The position numbers were made by a program, and so were the translations under genes. 64,000 bases of DNA from Gnetum montanum (Eukaryota; Streptophyta; Gnetopsida; Gnetales; Gnetaceae): contig MNCI01004126.1 of the NCBI GenBank assembly GCA_015680685.1, positions 503,456-567,455 on the forward strand, written 5' to 3'. The notes below the pieces were generated by a model. That model saw nothing but the letters and a program-made list of their open reading frames with translations, searched no databases and had not been told where the DNA came from. The stretch's first letter is position 1, and each line of letters opens with the position of its first letter. This document shows, in pieces, positions 47,891-59,972 of the stretch.

Positions 47891-49112
47891 GATTCGAGTA
47901 TGGACACCTAGGATCAATTAAATGTACCTTTAAGTCTAAGTGGACCTCATGGTAATGTTGAACAATGCATTGACCTTAATTATATAGATCTTGAGCCTGA
48001 GGGTCTTGTCAGCCATATAGCCTCTATAACCTCTAGAATGGTCTAAAAACCTAGTCAAAACCATTGACCTTGAGGCTAACGATATGACCAAGGATTGTCT
48101 AGTTGAGGTTCCTATCATGACACATAATGGTGAGGAGAAAACACTAAAACTAAGTTCCACAGTAGAATCTCAATAGGCTCAAGACATCACCAAGGTCCTC
48201 TAGGATAACATTAAGTCCTTTACCTAGTCATATGATGATATACTAGGTCTTGACCCATGCCTAGTGCAACACAACATCATACTAGATCCTAGTATTAAGC
48301 CAGTTAAGCAAAGAGTTCATAAGATTAGACTAGACTTAGCCCTGGTAGTTTGTGATGAAATCACAAAACTATATCAAGCTAGTTTCATTAGAGCTATAAA
48401 TTACATGGAATGGATATCCAACATAGTGGTAGTCCCTAAGAAAAATAGGAGTATACATATTTGTATCAACTTCTAAAAACTAAATAAGGCAATTATCAAA
48501 GATGATTTCCATTTTCATAGTATTGATCAATGTATCAATACTATGGTTGGGCATGCCTTATTATCCTTTATTGATGGGTTCTTAGGATATAACCAAATTA
48601 GGATTAACCTAGAGCATCAACTTTATATGATCTTCATGATCCCTTGGGGTACCTTTTGTTACACCATGATGTCCTTTGATTTGAAGAATGCAGAAGTAAC
48701 CTACCAAAGATCAATGACATATATATTTAGTGATCATATGCTAGGATTACTCAATGACTACATAGATGATATAGCTGTTAAATCCAAAATAGCCAACAAC
48801 CATGTGTATGACCTTGACCTTGTGTTAAAACAATGTCTCAAATATGAGCCTAGGCTTAACCTCAAGAAGTATGTATTTGGTGTCAAAACCATTAAGATGC
48901 TTAGCTTTGTAGTATTTGAAGTAAGAATACATGTTGATCTTGATAAGGTTAAGTCCATATCCAACATGGTAGCACCAACCAACCTTAAGGAGCTTCAAGG
49001 ACTACAAGGTAGATTACAATTTATCCATAGGTTTATTGCTAAGCTTATGGATAAGTTACAACCCTTGCAACACTTGCTTAAGAAAGAAGTTTACTATGAG
49101 TGGATGGCTTAA
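47891..49112 (+). pseudogene. E2 reverse transcriptase relic
   Basis: After a short lead (DLEPEGLVSHIAS, as in E1) RT starts near 48215 with SYDDILGLDPCLVQHNII, then SIKPVKQRVHKIR and EWISNIVVVPKKN. This is the standard order of plant gypsy RT. The frame 48543-49112 is open for 189 codons: LSFIDGFLGYNQI, PWGTFCYTMMSFDLKNA and the catalytic box YIDD at 48759-48770, where YVDD is usual; both aspartates are kept. NLKELQGLQGRLQFIHRFI marks the connection to RNase H. Upstream frames are broken, so it is not functional, but it is the best kept part of E2. Confidence 0.9.
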
Positions 49113-50300
49113 TGGCAAGAAGCCTTTGAAAACCTTAAGCAAGAGTTGGCACAATTATTGATGGTCTATTCACTGCAAGAGGATAAGCCTTTTTACATCT
49201 AACTTGCTATCTCTAACACATCCATTACCTCTCTAGTATGTCAGAAAAGAGATGATGGGATAGAGCTTCTTGCATACTACTAAGTCATGCATTAATTTCT
49301 CATGAGACCTAATACAACAAAGTATAGAAGTATATTCTAGCCCTAGTCTTCTCATTGAAGAAGTGATGGTACTGCCTCTTTAAGAGGTAGGTTATGTCAT
49401 TTGGAAGGACAACGTACTTAGAGGAATAACAATGAATATCTATCACTTGTTGAAAAGTCATAATAGCCAAATTTTATCTTCATTACATCTCTCATGCATC
49501 AATGAAAGGCCAAGTGATAGCCACACAACTTACTATTTCACCAATAGAAGACCATGCAACCATAGACCTTGAATTCCCTAATGAGCATGTCAACATTATT
49601 AATGAAGTATCAAAGGACTACGAGGAGATTATGCATTTTTATTGAGCCTCAATTGCCCATGGGGCTAGTGCTGCTTCCATCATAACATTATCTTTTAGTG
49701 AAATCTACCTTTCACTTACCATTTTGAATTTCCATGTACCAACAATGTAGTAGAGTATGAAGGATTGATTAGGGGAATGATGGGAGCTCATGACCAAGGA
49801 ATAAAGCACCTCATGATCAAGGTGATTCGCAACTTGTGATTAACCAAGTAACTAAGGTTTATGCATGTAAAGCCAAACATTTTCAGCCTTATTGTGATTT
49901 AGGAAAGAAACTGATGCAATAATTTATAAACATTAGTATCCAACATGTGCCCTAAACCAAGAACACGCTAGCTAATGCCATTGCAACCTTAGCCCTGAGT
50001 GTGATGCCTGATGTGTTTAGTAAGTTACCTACCTTAACCATAAATTGTGCTATTCCCATCACATAGAATATTGAAGGTGATTCTATAGCCTCTATCAACA
50101 CCACTCCTTCAAAGGGGTGGTAGGATGATATTAGGTTTTAGCTAATGCATGGTGAATCTTCACAAGGTCTAACCACTTCTCAAAAGGACATTGTACATAA
50201 AAGATCAAAATAGTATGTCATCATAGATGATAACACATTATGTCGATGATCCTATGATGGCGTACTATTAGTATGCTTGGGCAAAATCAAAGCTTACATA
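49113..50300 (+). pseudogene. E2 RNase H plus archaeal-type RNase H relic
   Basis: The first RNase H follows RT directly but is badly broken. A second one is clearer at about 49650-50000: NNVVEYEGLIRGMMGAHDQG, then GDSQLVINQV at 49820-49849, and after VYACKAKHFQPYCDL the run HVPXTKNTLANAIATLA (X is a stop). This is the order NNxAEYEAL, GDSxLVxxQV, HxPRxxNxxADALA of the additional archaeal-type RNase H known from Tat-lineage gypsy elements. It supports placing this family in Tat/Ogre. Stops and a broken frame before it make it inactive. Confidence 0.8.
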
Positions 50301-51345
50301 GTCCTTAATCAAGTTCATGATAGTGTATGTTGAAAACATATAGGATCTAAATCCATGGTTGCTAAAATTAGCCAACTATGCTATTATTAACCCTATATAA
50401 AGAGTGACTACATGTAGAAGGTTAGAACTTATGATATTTGTCAATGGCATAGCAACTTAATACACATGCCACCAATTGAGTTACACACTACTCAAATAAC
50501 TTGGCCATTTCAATGGTGGAGACTAGACATCATTGGACCTATAACACCTAAGTCTTTCATAGGGCATAGCTCTATCATCATTGCAACTAAATACTTTACA
50601 AAGTGGGTTGAAGCTATTCTCCGAAGGAAGAAAATGTCTCAACAAGTCTGTAGATTTATACTTAACAACGTAGTAGCCTATTTTGGCATATCTATGACCA
50701 TAGTCATAGATAATGAACCACAATTTAGTACCCAAGAAATGAAAGGCTTTTTTCAAGTCCTAGGCATTAAACATTCCTTTTCATCACTGTATTACCCTCA
50801 AGCCAATGGACAAGCTAAAGCTAGCAACAAGCTCATCATAAACTTGTTAAAAGGGATGCTAAACAACAACAGACACAAGTGCCATGAGTAGCTTGTCCAT
50901 TCACTTTAGGCCTATGAAACAACATATCGAACTGCAACTAGCATAACCCCATATAGGCTAGTTTATGATTCTAAAGTTTTTTTCTTCTTAAATTGCAAGT
51001 TCCATTATTGAAAGTAGCCCTGTTAGACTTCATCAACAATAAACAGAATAAGGAACTATGTACCAATGACTTGGACTTAATGGAAGAGCAACAAGTGCAA
51101 ACACTTGCTCACATTGAGCAATACCAGGAGAGGCAGAAGTAATAACACTACCATGACCTAAAAAATGAAAGATCAAGAAGGGAGACCTAGTCCTCAAAGC
51201 TATTTGTGAGCATGTAGAAAAGTTCTTTGCAAACTAGGAAGGGTATTTCTTAATCACCAAGTCTTATGGCAATTGAGCCTTCAGGGTGGAAGACATGAAT
51301 GGGAATGAGTTGGTCAATCTAGTCAATCATTCCTATTGAAAATAT
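50301..51345 (+). pseudogene. E2 integrase relic
   Basis: The zinc-binding region (around 50310-50460) is recognisable but has stops. The core is open at 50466-50891: DIIGPITPKSF with the first Asp, TKYFTKWVEAI, IVIDNEPQFST with the second Asp (Gly of the usual DNG is Glu), and YYPQANGQAKASNK where the catalytic Glu is Lys. With that change integration would be blocked. C-terminal sequence matching E1 (MNGNELVNLVNHSY) ends near 51340, beyond which similarity to E1 stops. Confidence 0.9.
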
Positions 51346-54300
51346 TTTTACATCTAACATAATTTCTTGGCAAGTAATGACATCAACATCCATGATCATA
51401 GTGATCAATAACAACTAAGCCAACATTCTTTCTTCTATCTCTTTTTTGCACAAAAAGTGGACTAAAAAACTTTTTAATAATTATGACCTATGATGACCTA
51501 GTTTGCTAAGTATTTCATGTGGCCATATGTATCATCATGTAACAATGTGTTTTCTTTGCCTTATTTTTCTTATTCTCTTAGACTTGTTTTTGTAGGATGA
51601 AGCATGAAGTCATCACAAACATGTAACTCATTACGGTAATCACTAAAAATTTCATTTGATTATCTAGGATAAGGTTGCTACCACTGTGGAGGCTCAAGAA
51701 TGTATCATTAAGGATTTTGGGAAGTAGACACTAATGTTAGCAGCCAAGCTTTCTTGGGAGAGCTGGTTAGGATCAAAGAAACCTTAGGTTGCTACTATGT
51801 TAAATAAGTACTAAAGTCTTTGGTGGAACACCACCCAAGATTCAAATATCTAGAAAATCATACTAAAAGACTAGACCTTCCTTTAATTATTGGGAAAGTG
51901 GTCCCTTGGTTTGAATATAGTGCCAATCATCCAAATTTTAGTTAGTTAGGCTTCCACCACTTCCATTGGGAACGTCTTCCCTACTACCATGTATTCTCTT
52001 GGAAATACTCACTATTCCCTAGTTAAGGGATGATTTTCCAATGGAATGTTAAAAACCCCATCCATCCAGGTTAGTGAGGAAATCCAAAATCAACTAAAGT
52101 TAATTCATGAAATTATGAAGGACCACCAACCACCAATAATAATAAGAATTGATAATCTTATATTTAACATTATCAACCGAACTTGTTGGATCCCACTTTG
52201 ATCAAAAGTTCATTCTACACCTCCCCAAGATGGCACATAATATGGAAGCTTCACTGTTATGTCTAAGTCTAGTTTTTTACATGGTTACTAGCCCACAAGG
52301 CCATGCTAACATAGGACAAGTTATAAAAAAAAAGGATTTTCCTTAACACCTATGTGTACTATGTGTTTTCAAGAGGGTGAGTCCTCTTACAATATTTTTA
52401 TCAAATTTAATTTTCCTAGGTTATCAAGATCATTCTCCATACATGGGTTGGAGTTGATTAGGATCAATGTTGGGACATGATCATAGAGGGTGGCATTATG
52501 AAAAGACACTTAAATGAATTATCATCATGGATGGAAGTGGTTTGGGAGATTTAAATTGAATGTAACATAAGGATCTTTTGCATGAAGCACCTTGAATTTC
52601 CATTTAAATATGTGAGCAAGGCTATCACTGACTTCCAACTTTGGAAAAACATGCATAACTACACCATGATCACTATGCATGTTTGCAAAATAGAGTGACA
52701 TTAGCAAACTAGACATAGTAAACTAAAGTGAGTGATAACTCTCCCTCTTTTATAGTGCATTAGCTAAGCTCTATACTTTTTCACTCTTTGGTCCTATCGC
52801 ACACAACGATTTTTGAAGGCTATTATGACATCGCACAATAATAGTTTTGTGATGGAAGATATGCAAGTGAAGGTTTATATGGAGTTCTTGGCCAAAGTTA
52901 CTGACATTTATAACTAGGACTCCCTCATGAGCTAAGCCAACTGCTCGGGTGTGATTATTGTGCATGATTTTTTCAGGACTAATTTAGTCCTAGTGTAGCA
53001 TAAAGGAACATATTGATGCATGAACCTACCTCTACTTTGGGCTAAGCTTATCTAGTTGGTAATTTGATATATAACTCTTGATGTTAAGATTTTCACACTA
53101 ACTAGGTTTCATTTTAAGTTACTTTGCATATTTAAGCCTGACAATGCCACTGACATGATCAACCTATTGACTTGGCTAGCTAGGCCCTAGCTTCTAAGAT
53201 TTATTTTTCTATTTGATCTAGGATCCCAAGGGTTATACATGTGGGCCTGCATGCACATCTAAATGAATAGAAACATAGTTTTTATCTTTCCCTCATGCAA
53301 ATCCCACTCTCCCTACCAACATAAGGGTTGGAAATTGATGGCCAGGTGTGCTTGTGAAAAAATATTCACTCTACAGTTGTTTTAAAAAATTGGCTTTCAA
53401 ATTAAATAAAATATATAAAATGAAAAATAAAAATGAGAAAATAAAGTTGAGGTTGATAGAGTAAAGGTGAAAAAATTTTGAATTAAGAAAAAATATCTCT
53501 TTTTCTCATTGTCTAGTCTGAATGAGTAACAATACATTGGATTTTAGAGTATATGATTAAACAACATCAACAATATTAAAAATAATCTTAAAAAGAAGAA
53601 AATAAAGTTAAGGTGGTAAGATTAAAAGAAAATTTTAAGAATTATTAACTATCCAAAAGAGTAAAGTCCAAAATATCTTAAGTTAAGAAAAATTATCTCA
53701 AATTTTGGCATCACCTAGTATAGTTTAAATTAGTAACACCTTGAATTTCAAAACATAATGTTAAATTACAATAGCAACACTAATAAAACTAATCTTATAA
53801 CTACCCATCTATTATATTTTATAAATGACAAACGTGTTTGACATGTACTTGTTTAAAAATATAGGTATTTAAAAATTTCAAACTTTCTAGACAACAAAAA
53901 TTCGCAAATGTAAGCATACGGGCATCAATTTCCATCCTTGACCAACACCATCATCCCCTTCATAGTTATTTACAACCATTCCCTATCTAATCCTCTCTCA
54001 CCCTTCCATTCTCTTTCTGATGCTTCTCCTATCTTGTCCCCTACTCTTTATGCACCCTCATATTCTAGGCCCTTGAACTTGTTTTCCTACCAACATGTCC
54101 TTGTAGCCATTCTCATATTCTTCTAGTGTCAGACAATTTAGATGTAGAGGTCATGATCACTCTTAGTATGTGTAAGCATTTCACCAATTTTAATTCTTTT
54201 CCATCATAACAATCCAAGTGACTAGTTGACATCTCAACCATTAATCTTGCTTGGTTTGCTATGGAATCTCTACAATCTCAGTGCTCAACCTTAATTTCTT

Positions 54301-56008
54301 CTAGTGTCAAGTGCCCTCCCAAGGGGCATGTGATTGTGACACTTCCAACATGATCCTTCCATGTCTAATCAGGCCACATTGTATTTTTCTCCTTCTCTAA
54401 TCCTGACAATGATTCGAGACATATTGTGCAATTGGCAATTAACCCATGCAAACATGGCATGTGGTTTCCATGTTACGGTGTGCTTAGTTGCCAACTACAC
54501 ACTATCTAGCAAGAGCTTCATGAGATGGTCTAGGCTATTGCATCATCTCCAAGCCTACTTCTATCCTCACTAATCATGATGATGTGCCAATATGCTTCTC
54601 CTTTTGTATAGGTGATACACCCAGCCCTCCCTACATCCAAGGCATTACATTTAACTAATGACAATACCACCATTAGACAACGGCTATCCAGCTAGGACAT
54701 GTGTTCAAATCCGATCATCCCACTACTTGCTACTCTAATGGGAGTTCCAATACTAATTTTCTATGATTCTTATTTTAATTTTTGTTGATGTTTTTTGGGA
54801 CATGCACCATTGTTATAGCAAGTGCTTAGGCTATGAAGTTTTTTTGTTTTAAATTTTCCAAGTCCTAAATATGATGCTGCTTTTTAGATGGACTATTAAG
54901 ACTATTTGATTGTTGGATGAATCTCCCAAATTTGGACTCGTTATTTTTTGGAAAATTTTTATGTTTGTTGGATGGGTTTCCAACTCTTATGAGGGGTTGT
55001 TTTGTAACTATTTTTTTGGAATTTTTCCTAAAGTAATTTAATCGACCTAATCTTTCCTTTAAAAAAATTACTGTCATCTATAGAATGTTGTATTTAGGTG
55101 TGATCTATAACAATGTCTAAGCCATCAATATTATATTTTCACTCAATAATTTTTATTTATTATTGAAATATTTTCAAATAAATACTAAGACTTTTACTAA
55201 AAAATTTATAATATCTCTACCTAAGAACTAAAATTAATGATTGCAAGACAACTTTGTAGAATCATATAATGTAGCATCCCTAGGGGCAAAATAACATATG
55301 ACAAGGAGAGTACAATGATTCTAACATAAGATTTTTAGTCAAATATATTAGTTATGGTCATTATTTTTTTTAAAAGTGCACCATTTTTAAGAGATTGCTC
55401 ACTAAATCTGTAATGCCATGAAAAGGTCAACCTCTTTACCCTATGCTCTTGTATTTCTTTCAACAATTTTAATAAATCCACAAACTATAATAACTACAAG
55501 ACCAATATCTTTCCAAGTTTCAACAAAATCAAAAACATCAAAGTTATCAAAGATACTAATACTATTCAATGAAACAAATTTTTCCTCTTAGCATTATAAT
55601 ACAAAACAAAAAGAGATACTAATACTATTCAATGAAACAAATGCTTTGATGTATTAGTATCTGCAAAATCAAAAAATCATTCAAAAAATGTATAGGTCCT
55701 TTAAAGTGTAGAAGGTGGAATACATCAAATGATTATTCTCTTTTTTCCCTCTTAATGTTCTATTCAGGGACTGATAACTTTTGAAGAGTCTACTAACCAC
55801 ATGCTCCTATTGTATAGTTGAAATTTTTTTTAGAGTAGTTGCAATTAGAAAATTTTTTTTGTATACCCTCTGATGATGTCATGATAAAATTTTCAAATTT
55901 CTTAGGTAGATGACTTAATCTCTTTGGCAACAAACCCTTGCTAATAAAATATCAATCAATCCAGCTTGCTTGTAACTATCCTTCCTACTACCACCTTAGA
56001 TCAAACCC
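51346..56008. other. Decayed sequence of unknown origin
   Basis: At 51585-51600 TTGTTTTTGTAG then GATGAAGC looks like another splice acceptor. From about 51700 to 52080 a plus frame is protein-like (for example PLIIGKVVPWFEYSANHPNF), interrupted by stops. It may be a further element ORF downstream of pol, or a different element. I could not assign it, and E1 has nothing like it. From 53.3 to 56.0 kb the DNA is AT-rich with no gene seen. A ~30 bp direct repeat (GATACTAATACTATTCAATG) occurs at about 55552 and 55613. Confidence 0.45.
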
Positions 56009-56115
56009 ATGTTGAAACTAAGCCACTATAAAATTAAGACTTGCATTTTAAAAAATAAACTTTATTCTATTTTTATATATCTTGTACTTAGGATCCCATC
56101 ATTACCTTGCAACCA

Positions 56116-56120
56116 TCATG
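56116..56120 (+). repeat. E3 target-site duplication, left
   Basis: TCATG, repeated at 58944-58948. Copy 1 has a single TCATG at 6254-6258 in the same context (CAACCATCATGCATGATATG), which is the empty site. Confidence 0.95.
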
Positions 56121-56968
56121 TAATGAGGACATCTCCTAGTCCAAATTTTCAATCCTTAAATGTTTTGTATGTTTTTATGTATGTGTTTTGGCATGTTCTC
56201 AATGTATTCAAGATGTTCTATGACTAATGGGAGTTCATATGAGTTGTTCAAGCTTCAAGCTAAGTGCCTTGAGTTCAATAGGGCTAATAAGAAGAGCACC
56301 TCCCCTAGAGACAATATGTCTTCTCTAGTAGGAAAGATGTTTTCCTCAAATATGACATCTTTTATGTAGGACCCACTCTTAATAAAGATCTTTCTCAAGG
56401 AATAAAATGTCTTCTCTACAACTAACTCAACTCAGGAAAGAGATCTTTCCCATGTCAAATACATCCTATGTAGTGATGAGATGTTTTTATTGGTAGATTC
56501 TAATGAACATTACTTTGTATTTGTGGATGCTTGGGGAGAGGAAAGATCACTCAAGAAAGTATACATAGGCATCAAATACTTTAGTTTGATTATGAGAGAA
56601 GGAAGGTAAGAGAAGAGTGCAAGTAAAGAAGAGCTTGTACTAGGACAATTATGTCCAATTAAGTAAGAGGTAAGAGTGAGGCACTTGAGAGAGAATTATA
56701 GAATCTCTTATAAGTGTTCTTGTATTGATATTTTACTTTAATTTTGAGTAATTGAGGGATTAAGAGAGAAAACATAGGACCTAAGATTCTTGGGAGGTTT
56801 GATTTGAGCTTATCTCCTCATTATTGATGTATTTCTCTATTTTAAGAAAGGTTTAATAAAGGAAGAGTTTCTTTGTTTTCTTGCATTTTTTTTATATTCT
56901 AGGCTAATTTTTCTTGAAAATGTTATGGAATGTGTCTTTTTAGGATATGTTGAGGTAAATTTTTATTA
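56121..56968 (+). repeat. E3 5' LTR
   Basis: It begins TAATGAGGACATC and ends TTTTTATTA. The 3' LTR has TGATGAGGACATC and CCTTATCA, so terminal TG and CA have each decayed by a transition in this copy. The two small ORFs at 56009-56369 cross the LTR start and are chance. Confidence 0.92.
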
Positions 56969-56972
56969 AATT

Positions 56973-56983
56973 TGTATAAGATC
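56973..56983 (+). promoter_or_regulatory. Degenerate tRNA-iMet primer binding site of E3
   Basis: TGTATAAGATC four bases after the LTR corresponds to TGGTATCAGAGC with one base lost and two changes. The following CATTGGTTTGGAGG also resembles the usual sequence after this site. Confidence 0.65.
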
Positions 56984-58058
56984 ATTGGTTTGGAGGTATC
57001 CACACTTGAGTTATTGATCTTCATCAAGCTTTAAAAGAAATTTAAAGAATTGTTAAGCTTTATGCCACTTAGGATTTGAAATATCTAAGATTGATAAAGA
57101 TTTCTTTGATCTTGTAAGATCAAAATTTTTTAATGGTAATTAAGCATCCATTTTCTTGAAAGGCTAGGGTTTGAATGAATTATATCTTCATTACACTTTG
57201 TATCAAGGTCTAATACCTTGTTACCTTGAATTAAAGAAAATTACTTGAAGATATTCTTTTGTTACTTTAAGGTTTTTACTTTAGGTTTATGAAAGGTATT
57301 CCTTCTAAGAAGAAGACTAATCAAGATCTTGGACAAATGCTTGAAGAGCTTAAAGATTTTTTTTTAGGCTTTTGTAGTTGAGATGAAAAAATTTATTTCT
57401 AAGATAATGGCTAGCAAGCACTAAGATTTTGAAGAAATTTCAAGAAGAACTGAAGAAGAGAATCCTTTTGTATTAATGCAAAGATCAAGAGGAAGAAGTG
57501 ATCGAAAAAATCCAAGGAGAGAAGAGACTAGAACTTAAAGGTATGAACAAAGGTCTTCTTTCCATCATAATAGTCAGAAAAATGATGATGAAAAGTTTGT
57601 AAAAATATTAAGAAGTACTTTATGAATTGCTTATGTGGATATTTGCATCTTTGAAGGTGTTAAGAAAATATTTTTTTTTCCTTTCATAAATTATAGTTAT
57701 GAATATGTATTTTCTTGTTGAGAAAATTACTAGTGAGTCAATGATTCATATTGTTAAGAGTAAACTTCAAGTATTAGCAACCAAATGGTGGGATAAGGAA
57801 TCTATCAAGTATTTTTGAAGAATATGGTAGACCTATTGAGAGTTGTAAACTCATAAACGCATGATGGGACATGAAGACAAGTCTTCAAGAGGAAGAGAAG
57901 CTCAAAAAAAATCTCAATTATTGTGACTACACATAATACTCATTCTCATCATGTTTTTGATGCACTGAGTCATGGTAGCTGTGCTAAGTATGATGGCCTT
58001 GAGTCATGAGAGCATGGTGCCTTCCAACATGTAAAAGATTAGTAAGAATGACATTTTT
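56984..58058 (+). other. E3 interior without coding capacity
   Basis: No conserved pol motif in any plus frame. Short basic frames near 57430-57560 are the only protein-like parts. Confidence 0.6.
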
Positions 58059-58072
58059 AAGGGTGGGAGAGA
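58059..58072 (+). promoter_or_regulatory. Polypurine tract of E3
   Basis: AAGGGTGGGAGAGA with a single T, directly abutting the 3' LTR start (TGATGAGG). Confidence 0.85.
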
Positions 58073-58943
58073 TGATGAGGACATCACTTAATCCAAAGTT
58101 TCAATCCTTAAATATTTGTATATTCTATGTTTTGTGTGTCTCTGTGTGTGTTATCTTTGTGTTTTGGCATGTTCTCAATGTATTTGAGATGTTTCAAAAC
58201 TAATGGGAGTTTGTATGAGTTGTTCACACTTCAAGATAAGCATCTTGGCTTCAAAAGGGTTGACAAAAAACATGTCATTTTCACAAACAAGACATCTTCT
58301 CTGATAGGAAAGATGTCTTCCCTGGAGACATAACAACTTCTATTCGTAGCCTACTCTTAACAAAGATGTATTTTCAAGGAACAAGACATCTTCTATACAA
58401 TTGACTCAACTTGAGAAAGACATCTTTCCCTCATTAAAGAAATTTTATTTTCCAATGAGATATTTTTATTGGTGGATTCCAATGAACATTAATTTGTATT
58501 TTTGAATACCATTGAAGATAAAAGGTCACTCAAGAAAGTGTAAATAGGCATCAAATTCCTAAGCTTGAGTATGAGAGAATGAAAGTAAGAGAAGAGTACA
58601 AGCAAGCAATAGCATGCCCGAGCACAATTGTGCCTAATTAAATAAGAAGCAAGAGTGAGGCACTTAAGAGAGGTTGAGGGAATCTATTATGAGTATTCTT
58701 CATAAGACTTAGATATAATTATAAGCAATTAAAGGATTTAGAGTGGACATATATGACCTCAAAGATTCTTAGGAGCTGCAAATTGAGCTTGGCTCCTCAC
58801 TATTGATGTATTTCTCTATTTTAAGAGTGGTTTAATAAAGAAAGAGTTTCCTTATTTCCTTGTGTTTTTGTTTCCTAAGCTAATTTTTCTTGGAAAAGTT
58901 GTAGAATGGTCCTTTTAGGATTTGTTGAGGCATATCCTTATCA
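58073..58943 (+). repeat. E3 3' LTR
   Basis: It aligns with 56121-56968 along its length and keeps the canonical TG and CA ends. It is followed by TCATG (58944-58948) and then copy-2 sequence CATGATATG. Confidence 0.92.
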
Positions 58944-59030
58944 TCATGCATGATATGAAAAGATGGAATAAGGATGCCAATACTCAATAGAAAACTCTAG
59001 ACTTGAGTCTTGACATTCATTTTATTAATT

Positions 59031-59972
59031 ACAAATAATAAATTCTTTTAAATATTTGGGTTTCATTTATATGAATAATTATAAAGGGAGAAAGTGTATC
59101 AAAGAAAGAATAGTATGAGGTTTCAAGGTTTTGTATGCTTTCAAAAACAAGTGCAAAGATTTATGACTATAGGCTTAATAGGTCATAAAACAAATTTTTC
59201 ATAATATCATCTATCTTACATTATTGTATGGATATGTTGTTTGGGGACCTAGACTTAGTGCTAAACTTTGAAAAGGTATTGAAAGAGTGCAAAGACATTG
59301 CTTCTCAATGAGTTAAGGTGAAGATGCAAACACCTTACTCAATGTTATTATGTAAATGTGATTTATTACCTTAAGAAGTAAAAGCATTCTCTAACAACCA
59401 CCATGCTTTTTCTTGTCTACCACCTTGAGGTCATAGTCCACTCTAGTAACTCTAACCAGTGCTAATTCATTACATACTCTCATAACTTGCATATCTCAAA
59501 GCAAGGCAAATTCTCTAAAGTAATTCTTAAGGATTTACAAGCCATTGTTTGGTATTTTCAAGGGATGCAATAGTTGAGAAAATGGTTGATAATGTGGTTT
59601 AATGTATAAAGCAAAAGATAATTTTATTTACATCATATTTGATCAAATAAACTAGAATGTTATCACTAAGCTTTGCTTAAGTTCTTATTATCTAGAATTG
59701 AAAGTGGAAGATAGATTTAACTTCCTGCAAAGAGTGTATTTATATATTATACATGCCAGTATCCCTTGAAGATGAGCTGCATGTGTTTCTTTCTTATATT
59801 GTGGCTACCCATTTGAAACTACATTATAATGTTACAGCAAAAAAACTTAATTTTTTATGAAACTACATTATAATGTTACAGCAAAAAAACTTAATTTTTT
59901 ATGCCCCTATTGATGCTGGGTTAATTTTTGATCCTCTGCGTCTTCATATGTGATAAAGATTTCATTTCAACT
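59031..59972 (+). mobile_element. LINE-like fragment inserted in copy 2
   Basis: This segment is absent from copy 1, where TTTATTAATT runs straight into GCCGAATC (6331-6347). A frame at 59216-59330 reads LTLLYGYVVWGPRLSAKL, stop, KGIERVQRHCFSMS. That matches the C-terminal end of plant LINE reverse transcriptases (LLYGxExWG...WxxIExxQRxFL). The left flank ATTCATTTTATTAATT and the right end ATTTCATTTCAACT are loosely alike and could be a decayed target duplication. It would be a 5'-truncated copy. No poly-A tail is visible. Confidence 0.6.
59815..59902 (+). repeat. 44 bp perfect tandem duplication
   Basis: GAAACTACATTATAATGTTA and following bases at 59815-59858 are repeated at 59859-59902 without visible change. 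It lies in the LINE-like insert. Confidence 0.95.

Larger units (their letters stand above)
15570..51345 (+). mobile_element. Outer Tat/Ogre-like gypsy element E2, ends missing
   Basis: E2 is two blocks (15570-26035 and 45490-51345) that become colinear with the inner element E1 once E1 is removed. The order on the plus strand is Gag-PR, an antisense spliced gene, a ~185 bp tandem array, then RT-RNase H-archaeal-type RNase H-integrase. The second, archaeal-type RNase H is a known hallmark of the Tat lineage, to which Ogre belongs. The ~10 kb between PR and RT recalls the pol intron of Ogre. The interval is about 10.95 kb without E1, or ~10.2 kb without the 23.8 kb repeat as well, close to E1's 10.2 kb. 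Neither LTR was found. All frames carry stops. Confidence 0.85.
56121..58943 (+). mobile_element. Non-autonomous LTR element E3, complete
   Basis: A 2.82 kb element with LTRs of 848 and 871 bp, a degenerate initiator-Met primer site, a polypurine tract and perfect TCATG target duplications. Its 1.1 kb interior has no RT, integrase or protease. A short Arg-rich frame (RSRGRSDRKNPRREETR) might be a Gag trace. It would depend on another element's enzymes, like the LARD or TRIM classes, between which its size falls. It sits inside copy 2, so it is younger than the duplication. Confidence 0.92.

Noticed and set aside
54660-54730. GTTCAAATCC resembling a tRNA T-arm
   Set aside because: No matching acceptor stem or anticodon arm around it; a chance B-box match.
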